From Zygnema cylindricum (lineage: Eukaryota > Streptophyta > Zygnematophyceae > Zygnematales > Zygnemataceae), in contig JBBHKE010001798.1 of the NCBI GenBank assembly GCA_037447655.1, forward strand, positions 1 through 25,712: a stretch of 25,712 nucleotides of DNA, given 5' to 3'. The notes below the pieces were generated by a model. The model worked only from the letters and a program-made list of their open reading frames with translations. It was not told where the DNA came from and made no database searches. Position numbers and translations under genes: made by a program. This document shows positions 1 to 8,800 of this stretch, in pieces (positions within the stretch are counted from its first letter, which is position 1; the number at the start of each line of letters is the position of its first letter).

Positions 1-55
1 ACCAGGGCAAGACACGTGCTCTAAAATCCTTTCGTCCATGTATCAGTATATATAA
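1..55. other. Left flank of element B, no gene seen
   Basis: Short AT-rich flank that precedes the outer end of the element B LTR. Its last five bases, TATAA (51-55), resemble AATAA just beyond the other end of the element (12711-12715). They are a plausible decayed 5-bp target-site duplication. Nothing else is recognisable. Confidence 0.5.
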
Positions 56-1100
56 TGCAATTCTGTGTCCTCCATTAGACTACATAATTCAGGAAGCCTC
101 TAGATAATTTTTTAACTAACCCACTTCAAGCCATCACCACTGCTGCCTAAGAACGCAAACTGACAGTCTGACTACACCCTTGCGTAGCCTGGACTCCCTT
201 GAGTCCGTAACAAAAGGAATCACTAAAAACGGCCAACTAGCCAATTAGTTATGAAGTGGCAAAGATGCCAAGTTCATACAAAACTCTCTTATGGGAGAGA
301 TCACTACCTACCAACTTCTCTAAGTCCTAAACCCCTCTCACAACCCCTATCTACTAATGTACGGACCAATCATATTACTGTACCTTACAAAAAGTTCTAC
401 TGCCAGTGTACCTTTTGTACGACCAATGTACGACAAGGCTATTACGTGGACGCGTGCCCTCTTTATACTCGTTAGTAGGTTCCGCGGAATTCCCGCGACC
501 AAATGTCATCTCTCCACATGTCGCCAGGTCATGCCATGTCACAAAAAGCTAAAGTGACCACTCCGGGATCTCGGCGATGATATGCGCCGTTGGATATCGA
601 CCAAAATGAAATCTCAACCGTCAAAAATACTTGCGCAATATTTGTTTCGCTGTCGAAAAAAAATGCGCGGTATCCATTTCGAAACCGTACCGTACTCAGT
701 ATTTTAAAAATCTGAATTTATGCATGTCGTATATAGTTTCAGTTAAATGAATTAGTTCACTACAAACTAAATATATATCTATCAAACCCTATAGCATTTA
801 GCACTGATCCTAGACTAATAGGATAAAGCTGATAGCACTAATCCTAGACTAATAGGATAAAGCTGACCGTTATCGGCCAACTTGAACTTTGTCCGTCAAG
901 TACCTTTTCTAGTAACCTACTAAAAACAAATGCCTGAAGTAAGGCAGCCATGGTTCGACCACCCTCTCTATCATTCAGTCACTACAAGTATAGTGGCAAG
1001 AGAGAGGAGGTGGAGGCAGGTTGTCCGCTCTTTTTCTTTCCTTTTTATACTGATACATTTAGACCTTAAAAATACTCTATAAATCTACAGAATTTCAACA
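56..1100 (-). repeat. 3' LTR of element B (1045 bp)
   Basis: Read on the minus strand it starts TGTTGAAATT at 1100 and ends ...CA at 56 (plus-strand TG). The inner part matches 11818-12710. The outer ~150 bases, absent from the other B LTR, match the end of the element A LTR on the opposite strand (TGCAATTCTGTGTCCTCC here; TGTAACTCTGAGACCTCC there). The 1045-bp length is close to the 1042-bp LTRs of element A. Unlike its partner it carries a 34-bp tandem duplication (801-866) and lacks about 25 bp of the T-arm-like palindrome. Confidence 0.85.
801..866. repeat. 34-bp tandem duplication inside LTR B
   Basis: Two copies of GCACTRATCCTAGACTAATA and the bases following it lie head to tail (801-834 and 835-866). 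The partner LTR near 12,415 has only one copy, so the duplication arose after or during insertion of this element. Confidence 0.85.
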
Positions 1101-1114
1101 CTCCTATTATTTTT
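1101..1114 (-). other. Polypurine tract of element B
   Basis: On the minus strand the bases just before the 3' LTR are purine-rich (AAAAATAATAGGAG). They sit right after the end of the pol frame and directly against the LTR's TG. This is the position and make-up expected for the plus-strand primer of reverse transcription. Element A has AAATAAGGGGAG in the same place. Confidence 0.75.
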
Positions 1115-3120
1115 CTAGTCTAACTTTAACTTCAGTTTTAGTCCACATTTTTCTCTACAATATTTTAATTTGGGAGAAGGCACTGGTTTTGTCATCATAT
1201 CAGCCACCATTTCCTCATCAGATCTATATAGAAGATTCACAATTCTATTCTCAACTTTTTCTCTCACAAAACTCAACCTTATGTCCATATGCTTAGCTTT
1301 GAAATGATGTTGTGGATTAGCTACAATTGCAATGGCAGATTGATTATAATGAAACACTTCATGCATTCCCTTCTTCATATACCCCAGTTATTGCAACAAG
1401 GACTTGACCCACATAACCTCTTTCAAAGCAGAATGAGAGGCCATATACTCAGCCTCCATAGTAGACTGAGAAACCACCTTTTGTTGCTTGCTGCTCCAAC
1501 AGCACGCACCTTCCCCCACATACAACACATAACCAGAAGTGCATCTTCTCATAGGTGCATCCCTATAACCGGCATCACTCCAAGTAGTGATATCAGTGTG
1601 CTCCTCTCCCAAATGCAACCATAGCTCTGTGGTTCCTACCAGATATCTCATGACTCTCTTGGCTGCCTCCCAATCTTTCTTCTTAGAATCCTTAAGACTC
1701 ATACTGAGGATACTACTGTTGCCGGTATGCCCGACCTTGTAAAGTTCATAAAGTAGATCAAACCTCCTTCGACCTATCTATAAGGAATTGACTTGATAAA
1801 CTCTCTCTCTCCTCTGGACTCATTTGATCATCTAAGATTATCACTCCTCCTCCTACACTCCCATCACTTACTTTCTTCAAGTCCATGGGAGTGGTACAAC
1901 TACTTGCCTTTTCCATCTGGAATTTCTCAAGCATATTACCTATTGTTTCTTTCTGAGTAAGTGTGATAATCATTTCCCCCCTATCTCCTTTCATTTGGAT
2001 CCCCAAAATATATCTTGCCTCCCCTAAATCCTTTATATCGAATCTGCTTCTAAGGTCTTTCTTTAACTAATTCATCTTTTCCATCTATTTACTTAACACA
2101 AACAGATCATCCACATAAATTGTAATAAAAATGACACCATTCTCATCTTCAAACATATAGATATAATGGTCAGAGCTGATCGAATATATCCCAGACCGGT
2201 GAGAAACTCATCTAGTTTCTTATTCCACTGTCTGGGAGACTGCTTCAGTCTATATAATGACTTTATGAGCCTGCATACTTTGCTCTCTTCTCCTTCCACC
2301 ACAAATCCCTCTGGTTGCATCATGAAAATTTCTTCCCTTAACTCACCATTAAGAAAGGCAGTCTTAATATCCATCTGGTGTATTTCCATGTCTTTCGCTG
2401 TTGCTAGACTGAGGAGAATCCTTACTGATGGGAAACGAACAACTAGAGTTAAAGTCTCCTCATAGTCAATCTCCTCCTTTGGGTGAACCCCTTTGCTACC
2501 AATCGAGCCTTATATCTCTCAATGGTACCATACGCGTTCGAGTTTAGTTTAAACACCCATTTACAGCCAATTAGTTATCTGTTTGGAGGACACTCGGCTA
2601 ATTTCGAAGTATTTGCTTCCATGATGAAGGCCATCTCATCATTTATGGCTTTAATCCATCAGTCTTTCTCTAGACTGTTTACTGCCTCTGAGTATGACTC
2701 AAGCTCATTTGGGTGATATAGCTTAGTTACCTTGTGAGCGGCCTATTTATCTTGAATCCTTTTACTGCTCCTTCTCCCTTCCTGAAACTCCGAAGCTGGG
2801 ACGGAGGGTAGTCTTGGATTTCTCCTTACTGTCTCATCGGCACCCATATTCATAGAAGCCGGTTATAGTTCCTTTTCTTCTGTTTCCTCAAAGTCCATAA
2901 GAGTATGTAAGGTTTTCGGTGGATCTCTTGTGTCTTAGATCTCCCCTAAATCTGCAATCCCTGTTTCACTCATGTCCCTTTCGGGAAGGACGGAGTCCTC
3001 CTCACCCTCAAACTCAAATATGATTATTATCTTCTTGGTATACTAAAAGGGGTCAAATGACTTTCTTTCATCCATGACAACTAGGTGTTTGACCAGAATG
3101 ATATCTCTCTTTGCTAAGTC
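1111..3120 (-). pseudogene. pol: Decayed copia reverse transcriptase and RNase H of element B
   Basis: The minus strand encodes, in several frames, the second half of a copia polyprotein closely similar to that of element A. About 2093-2389 holds the RT palm segment (MDIKTAFLNGEL, then LIKSLYRLKQ). The frame breaks near 2178, so the YVDD region is read in another frame (YVDDLFV can be seen after the shift). 1758-2006 gives the RT thumb/connection region (LTQKETIGNMLEKFQME). 1388-1702 gives RNase H with TTWSDAGYRD and QSTMEAEYMA. 1115-1378 gives the C-terminal RNase H part with KHHFKAKHMDIR and the terminal GLKLKLKLD. A small gap separates the last two pieces near 1379-1387. The LYGLKQAP motif of element A reads LYRLKQSP here. 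Upstream, 2400-3120 is more degraded. It still shows the integrase C-terminal linker (DIILVKHLVVMDE) just before the solo LTR C insertion. Confidence 0.9.
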
Positions 3121-4311
3121 ATAGATGAAACTCTGAGACCTCCATTGGCCCTCGGAATATGCAGATCCAAAAGAAGCTAATCTAGGTAGTGCCGACTCCA
3201 ACTTGATATAAACCCAAGTGACTGACCCATTGACAGTCAGAAACCCAATACAGCTTCACCCCTGTGAAATAAAAACTTTGTGTGTGCTCAGTTCTACCAC
3301 AGAATGCAAAGTTAGAATATGAGATTTGGACACATTCACCCACTTTGACTTTCCCTTAGAAATTCAGCCACCCTGGCAGACAAAAACTCTGAGCGACTAC
3401 ACCCATGTGTAGCCTGGACTCCCCTGAGTCCGCAGCAAAAAGAATCACTGAAAATGGTCAAGTAAATTGATAGTTATGGCTGGCCAAAGTTTGCCATTTA
3501 TACAGGGTGCTCTCTGGGAGAGGCAGCTACCTACCCAAAATTTTCTAAGTCCTATTCCCCCTCTAAAACTCTTTCTACTGAAGTACGGCACCAATCAAAT
3601 TACTGTGTCGTACAAAAAAGTACAGATGCCGGTGTACTTTGTGTATGGCCATTGTAAGACATGGCCAAAATGTCAACACGTGTCAAATCAGGATTAGTTC
3701 TTGTAATCTTCGGAATTCCCATAATCCAATGTTATCACGCCACGTGTCATCTGACGTGGCAAAGATCGTAAAACACCAAAAGTGTTTTTTCTGTGATCGC
3801 GGCGCCTATCGCGACCGTCTGATCAAAACCGGCTATAATCATAGCCGCTGAAATTCGAAGCGCGGTATTTGTTTCGCTATCGAAACAAATGCGCGGTATC
3901 CGTTCTGTCCCCATACCGTACTTCGTACTGAATCAAAATGTATCTATGCACTAAGTATCTATTCGCCGTTAAACGAATTAATCTACATGTGATGATTTAT
4001 ATATTTATCAAACCCTATATATCGTAATATGTGTCCTAGACTTAACGGCTAGAGCTAACGGCTAATGCAAATTGACAGGCGGCAGGGACTAGGATGAATC
4101 CTTTGGTCCGTCAACGAACTTTAGGGTAGTCTACCTAATTTACCCCCTGTCTTCTCTAAAGAGCTTAGGCAGCCATGGCTCTTGCTCCTTATCCAACCTT
4201 TAGTGACTACAACAAGTGTGGGGGCTTGGAGAGGGGAGTTAGAGGCAGACTGCCTCTGCCTTTTTCTATCTTATTTACAGACCTAGAAAATACACAAATA
4301 TCAACAATAGA
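3121..4311 (-). mobile_element. Solo LTR C with perfect 5-bp target duplication
   Basis: The 1181-bp LTR spans 3126-4306 and has TG...CA ends. Both flanks are ATAGA (3121-3125 and 4307-4311). On the minus strand it starts TGTTGATATTTGTGTATTTT and carries the shared family block TATTTTCTAGGTCT. The pol reading of element B stops at its left edge and resumes at its right edge, so it inserted into B. No internal sequence remains, so it is a solo LTR left by LTR-LTR recombination. It has a TATA box TATAAATGG (minus strand, 3494-3502), paired GCGCGGTAT motifs near 3861-3898 and the family's GTAC cluster. Confidence 0.92.
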
Positions 4312-4820
4312 CTATATATCCCTTGACATCCTCATCATATCCTACAAAGTATCCAGGTTTTCCCTTAGCATCTAGTTTCCAGTTTTTCCTCTCTGCGTGA
4401 AGACAGTAAACTTGGCTACCGAATTTTTTAAGGTGAGAGAAATCTTGTTTCCTTCCAACCCATCTCTCATAAGGTGTCATTCCCTTTATAGCTGAGGTAA
4501 GGACTCTATTCTTAATTTAGTTGGCACAGTTCATGGCTTCTGCACAAAATCTCTTTCCTATTTTCTTGTCGGCCAACAAACTGCATGCACTATCTCCCAG
4601 TGTTCGGTTCAACCTCTCAGCTACCCCATTTTGTTCCGGGTTATAAGAGGCGGTTTCTTGTTGTTGAACTCCCTCATCTCTCAAGTATTTCTCAAACTGG
4701 TTATTGGTATATTCCCCCCCATTATCACTCCTTATTCTCTTAATGGGGGTTCTATGCAACTTCTCACTCCACGCTTTATATTCTTTGAAGTAAGTTGATG
4801 TTTCAGACTTTGTTTTAGGA
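4312..4820 (-). pseudogene. pol: Integrase core fragment of element B
   Basis: On the minus strand, 4517-4759 reads as the second half of the copia integrase catalytic core. It contains RSDNGGEYTNNQF (second catalytic Asp) and NPEQNGVAERLNRTL (catalytic Glu). Around 4376-4500 the downstream region gives a frame ending in KPGY..LGY-like residues; a stop and other changes interrupt it. Just upstream (4760-4820) an intact stretch gives TYFKEYKAWSEKLH, matching the region between the two Asp motifs in element A. Element A inserted at AGTAG (4821-4825), and the first half of this integrase now lies beyond 11258. One substitution seen is KRFCAEAMNCAN where A has KRFWAEAMNCAN. Confidence 0.88.
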
Positions 4821-5483
4821 AGTAGTGTAGAAACTAATGGTTTTATTAGTATTTTCTAGGTCTAAATAGAAATATAGAAAGAAGCCGAGGCAGTCTACCT
4901 CTAACTTCTCTCTCCAAATCTCAAACTTGTCGCAGTCACTGAGAAATTGGAGAGGAAGCTAGAGCCATGGCTACCTTGGCTATCCTGAGGTTTACGGGAA
5001 TTTTATACTAGGGTTTATTTATTTATTTAAAAGGAATGTGCCGGCGGCAGGATTTGATCCTTGTACCTACCGGCCGGCAGTCAGGAAATAGCCGGTAGCC
5101 TTAGCCGTTAGATCTAGCAGTAGTATTACGTGATATATAGTTTGATAATTATATAAATTATAATACGTACGATAATTCATTTAACTGTTACGATTTACGG
5201 GATGCATAGATCCGGTACGAATGACAGTACGGATTACGAATCAATACCGCGCATTTGTTTCGGAAGTGAAATAAATACCGCGCATGTATTTATTACGGCC
5301 ACGATTAAATCCGAATTTAATCAGACGGCCGGGATTAGCGCCGAGATCACGGAGGAAGATTTCGGCGGTTTGTGGCCATCGCCACATCGGATGACGCGTG
5401 GCGAAATTCCGTTGGATCGTAGAATCTCCGGAGATTATGGCACCGAATCCGGATTTGACAAGTGTCGACATTTAGGGCATGTC

Positions 5484-5558
5484 GTACAATGTCCGTACAT
5501 AAAGTACACCGGCGGCTGTACTTTTACGTACGGAACTCAATTCTGATTGGTTCCGTAC
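5484..5558 (+). promoter_or_regulatory. Cluster of six GTAC cores upstream of the LTR promoter
   Basis: GTAC occurs at 5484, 5495, 5504, 5518, 5528 and 5555, about 80-150 bases before the TATA-like box. The other LTR subfamilies keep the same arrangement, for example five cores at 13977-14051 in element D. GTAC is the core recognised by plant and algal SBP/SPL proteins, including copper-response regulators. A role here is inference. Confidence 0.5.
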
Positions 5559-5636
5559 ATCAGTAGATAGAGTCTGTGAGAGAGATAGGACTTAGAAAAA
5601 TTAGAAGATAGGACCCCCTCTCCCAGAGAGCTTCTG

Positions 5637-5645
5637 TACAAAAGG
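5637..5645 (+). promoter_or_regulatory. TATA-like box of LTR A (TACAAAAGG)
   Basis: At the aligned position LTRs D and F have TATAAAAGG and LTR C has TATAAATGG. The shared position, preceded by a conserved CTCTCTBAGAGAG-like stretch, suggests the core promoter. In element A the box reads TACAAAAGG in both LTRs (also 11022-11030). Confidence 0.5.
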
Positions 5646-5867
5646 TCAACTTTGACCCCCCATAACTTACTGCTCAATGGAGCAAATTCAAAGATTCTTT
5701 TTGCTATCGACTCAGGGGAGTCTTGTCTTCACAGGGGTGAAGTTGGTCAGCGTTTTTGTCTGCCAGGGTGGCAGTTATTTTTGCTTAAACACAAAGGGGT
5801 CAGGATTATCCTAGAGGCTTCTTGGAAGCTGTCCACTCTGAGGACTTATGGAGGTCTCAGAGTTACA

Positions 5868-5882
5868 GGTTATGGGCCCACC
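5868..5882 (+). other. Primer-binding site matching the anticodon arm of initiator tRNA-Met
   Basis: The 15 bases directly after the 5' LTR, GGTTATGGGCCCACC, are the reverse complement of GGTGGGCCCATAACC. From memory that is the anticodon arm of plant initiator tRNA-Met (CAU anticodon). Most plant copia elements instead match the tRNA 3' acceptor end (TGGTATCAGAGC). A match inside the tRNA implies priming by a cleaved 5' half-tRNA, as established for Drosophila copia and yeast Ty5. By my count of the plant tRNA the primer would end at nucleotide 39, the length known for copia. Confidence 0.82.
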
Positions 5883-8800
5883 CTCTAGGGTACCAATCTT
5901 TAATGGAACTGGCTTCATATACTGGGAAAGTATGATGATAGGAGCTCTATGCGAAAAAAGGTTTTGGGGGATAGTGAGTGGACGATTGGGGCGTCCATCA
6001 AGTCTTGGAATTCCTCCAGGGTTTGGAGGAAGCAGATTCACCAGGAAAGAGGATTCACCTTCAACGGAGGAAACAAAGGAAGGAGAGGTGGTGGACAAAG
6101 GAAAGGAGAAGGAGGCGACCACACCAATAGCAACTGGTTTAGCATTCATGTCACCTATTCCGAGGAACGAGGAGAATGATACTGAAACCTGGGACTTCAA
6201 CAATATGGCGGCAAAGCACTTCATCCTACGCCATCTCACTCAAGGACTTGCATGTCCTCATTTGCAGGTAGAAAGGGCATCCGATCTTTGGATGGCTCTT
6301 ATAGAGATGTACCGAAGTGGTACGATTCAGCAACAACAGTTGGCTGATCAGAAAGTTAAGGAGTATGTATACAAAGGGGGAAATATGTTGGATTTTTGCA
6401 ATGAGCTTGCTACACTCTTCATGGAGCTACACAGTGCGGGAAAAGATTTTAGTGAAAAAGAAAAGGTTAACTGTTTACTGATGAAGTTACCTGATGAGTT
6501 CGTGAACATAGTTTACCGTGTGCAGGACTTGCCTGACTCAAGGTGGATATGGAACTCAGTGGTAGGAATGATTCTCGTTCAAGAGAATACAATTGAGATC
6601 CGAAGGGGAGGAAAGAGTGGCCAAGCCTTGGCAACAGCGACTGATTGGAGGAACAGGGATTCCCGAAAACCGGTCGGAAACTATGGGGGTAGGGAGCAGA
6701 AAAAACCGGCCGATGAGTTCGAACCAAGGGCTCCCAAAGGACTATGTCATTTTTGTAAGAAACCGGGGCACTATATGGCAGAGTGCACTAAGCTAACCGA
6801 GCTTCGGTTAAAGGAGGGGCAGACCGGTGGTACCCCGAGAGGAAAGAAAAAGGCCCTTGTCACACAGGTACTTGAGGCTGAATCCGAGGACGAGGACGAT
6901 GAGCTCCTTTTGGATGAGGAGTTGGAGGCGAAAAATGAGGTCGAAATTCCACGGAGGCAGAAATGTGCTTACGGTGGATTGAAAGGTGAAGCAGGCTGGA
7001 TTGTAGATTCAGGTGCCTCCATGCACATGTGTAAGGATAGACACCTGTTCACTAAGATAAGAAAGATTCCCACCGTAGAGATAGAGTACGGGGATGGGAG
7101 GATAGTCACCACTACTCTTGTAGGATCGGTAGATCTAAAAGTGTTAGTAGAAGGAAAGACATCCATATTAACATTCTCCGATGTATTGTTTATTCCGGAA
7201 CTGAACAAAAATCTTATCTCTACATCAGTATTAGATGATAAGGGTTTTTTTACTAGCACTAGGGAAGGAGTCTTTACTGCTAGTTTTGAGGATGATGTCT
7301 ATTTCATTGCTGAGAAAGGTAGCCATGGGATGTTTAGGCTGATCTTAAGTAATGAAAAGAAGAAACTTTATTATGCTGGTGTTCATGATATTATGATGTG
7401 GCATAAGAGGCTTGGGCATGTGAATCTAGATAAGTTAAGAGAGATGAAAAAGATGGGAGTGGTGGAAGGGATTCAGTTCAGTGAGAGTGATGATATAAGT
7501 GATTGTAGTGGATGTGCTCAAGGTAAAGCACACAAATTACCCTTTCCTAAGTCAGCCACCTATAAGGGAGAAAAAATTCTAGATCTAGTACACACAGATA
7601 TTTGGGGACCGGCTAAAGTGCCCTCACCGGGGGGGAAGAGATTTATGATGACTATAACTGATGATTGGTCTCGGTATTCCCGGGTATATTTTTTGAAAAA
7701 CAAGTCCGAAGCTGAGGATTGTTTTAGACAATATAAAGCATGGAGCGAAAAACTCCATGAAACTCCAATCAAGAGAGTAAGGAGTGACAATGGTGGAGAG
7801 TATACTTCTAACCAGTTTGAGGATTTTCTGAGGGAAGATGGGGTTCAACACCAAAAGACAGTTCCAGAAAATCCTGAACAGAATGGGGTAGCCGAGAGGT
7901 TAAATAGAACACTAAGTGATAGTGCTAGAAGTATGTTGTCAGATAAAAGGATAGGGAAAAGGTTTTGGGCAGAAGCAATGAACTGTGCTAATTACCTCAA
8001 GAATAGAGTTCTTACTTCAGCTATAAAAGATCAAACACCTTATGAGAGATGGACAGGCCGGAAACCAGACATATCTCACTTAAAGGTTTTCGGCAGTCAA
8101 GTGTTCAGTCTAGATACTGATCGGTCAAATTGGAAGCTAGATCCTAAAGGAAAACCAGGATACTTATTAGGATATGATGAAGATGTTAAAGGATATAGAG
8201 TTTATGATCTAAAAAGGGAAGATATAATCTTAGTAAAGCATCTAGTAGTTATGGATGAAGGAAAGTCTGTAGATCCCTTCAAATATACGAAGTCAGTAAA
8301 AATCAGATTTGAGTCAGAAAATTCCGATGACTTTGAGCTTCCTAACTATCCAGGTTTTAGAGAAGATGACATTCTTACAAATCAGACCGAAAAGGACCCG
8401 GCTGTGGAAACTCCAGTGACAACTCTACTCGAAGCGAAAGACGTGGTGGAAATTGATTCGGAATCAAGGGATAGGGGAGAAGTCGAGTTTGTTCGAAAGA
8501 ATCCACGAGAACCATCTATTCTGGCCTCAGATTTTGAGGGGGGGAGGAGAGGTAGCAAAAGACTGCAAGAAAAACAGGTTAATAACAAGGTAACTAAACT
8601 ATCTCATCAAGATGAACCTCAAACTTATGGAGAGGCGATGACTTGTCCAGAAAGAAACCGGTGGAAGACAGCCATCAATGAGGAGATGGCTTCAATCATG
8701 GCAGCCGATACTTGGGAGCTGGTGGACTGTCCACCTAACCGAAAACCAATCGGTTGTAAGTGGGTTTTCAAACTAAAACTGAACCCAGATAACACAATCG

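Larger units (their letters stand above)
4826..5867 (+). repeat. 5' LTR of element A (1042 bp)
   Basis: Starts TGTAGAAACT and ends GTTACA, with a copy at 10211-11252. Visible contents: the family block GTATTTTCTAGGTCTAAA near the start; an imperfect stem (4905-4923 with 4940-4958); AGGATTTGATCCT (5049-5061), whose other strand resembles a tRNA T-arm; two AATACCGCGCAT motifs (5243-5254, 5274-5285); six GTAC cores (5484-5558); and a TATA-like TACAAAAGG (5637-5645). U3 therefore covers roughly the first 830 bases, with R and U5 after it. The exact R boundaries cannot be read from sequence. Confidence 0.95.

Noticed and set aside
5202-5546. 114-residue frame in the LTR, present again at 10587-10931
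   Set aside because: It is the non-coding U3 region duplicated because it lies in both LTRs. It resembles no protein and breaks in LTRs C, D and F.
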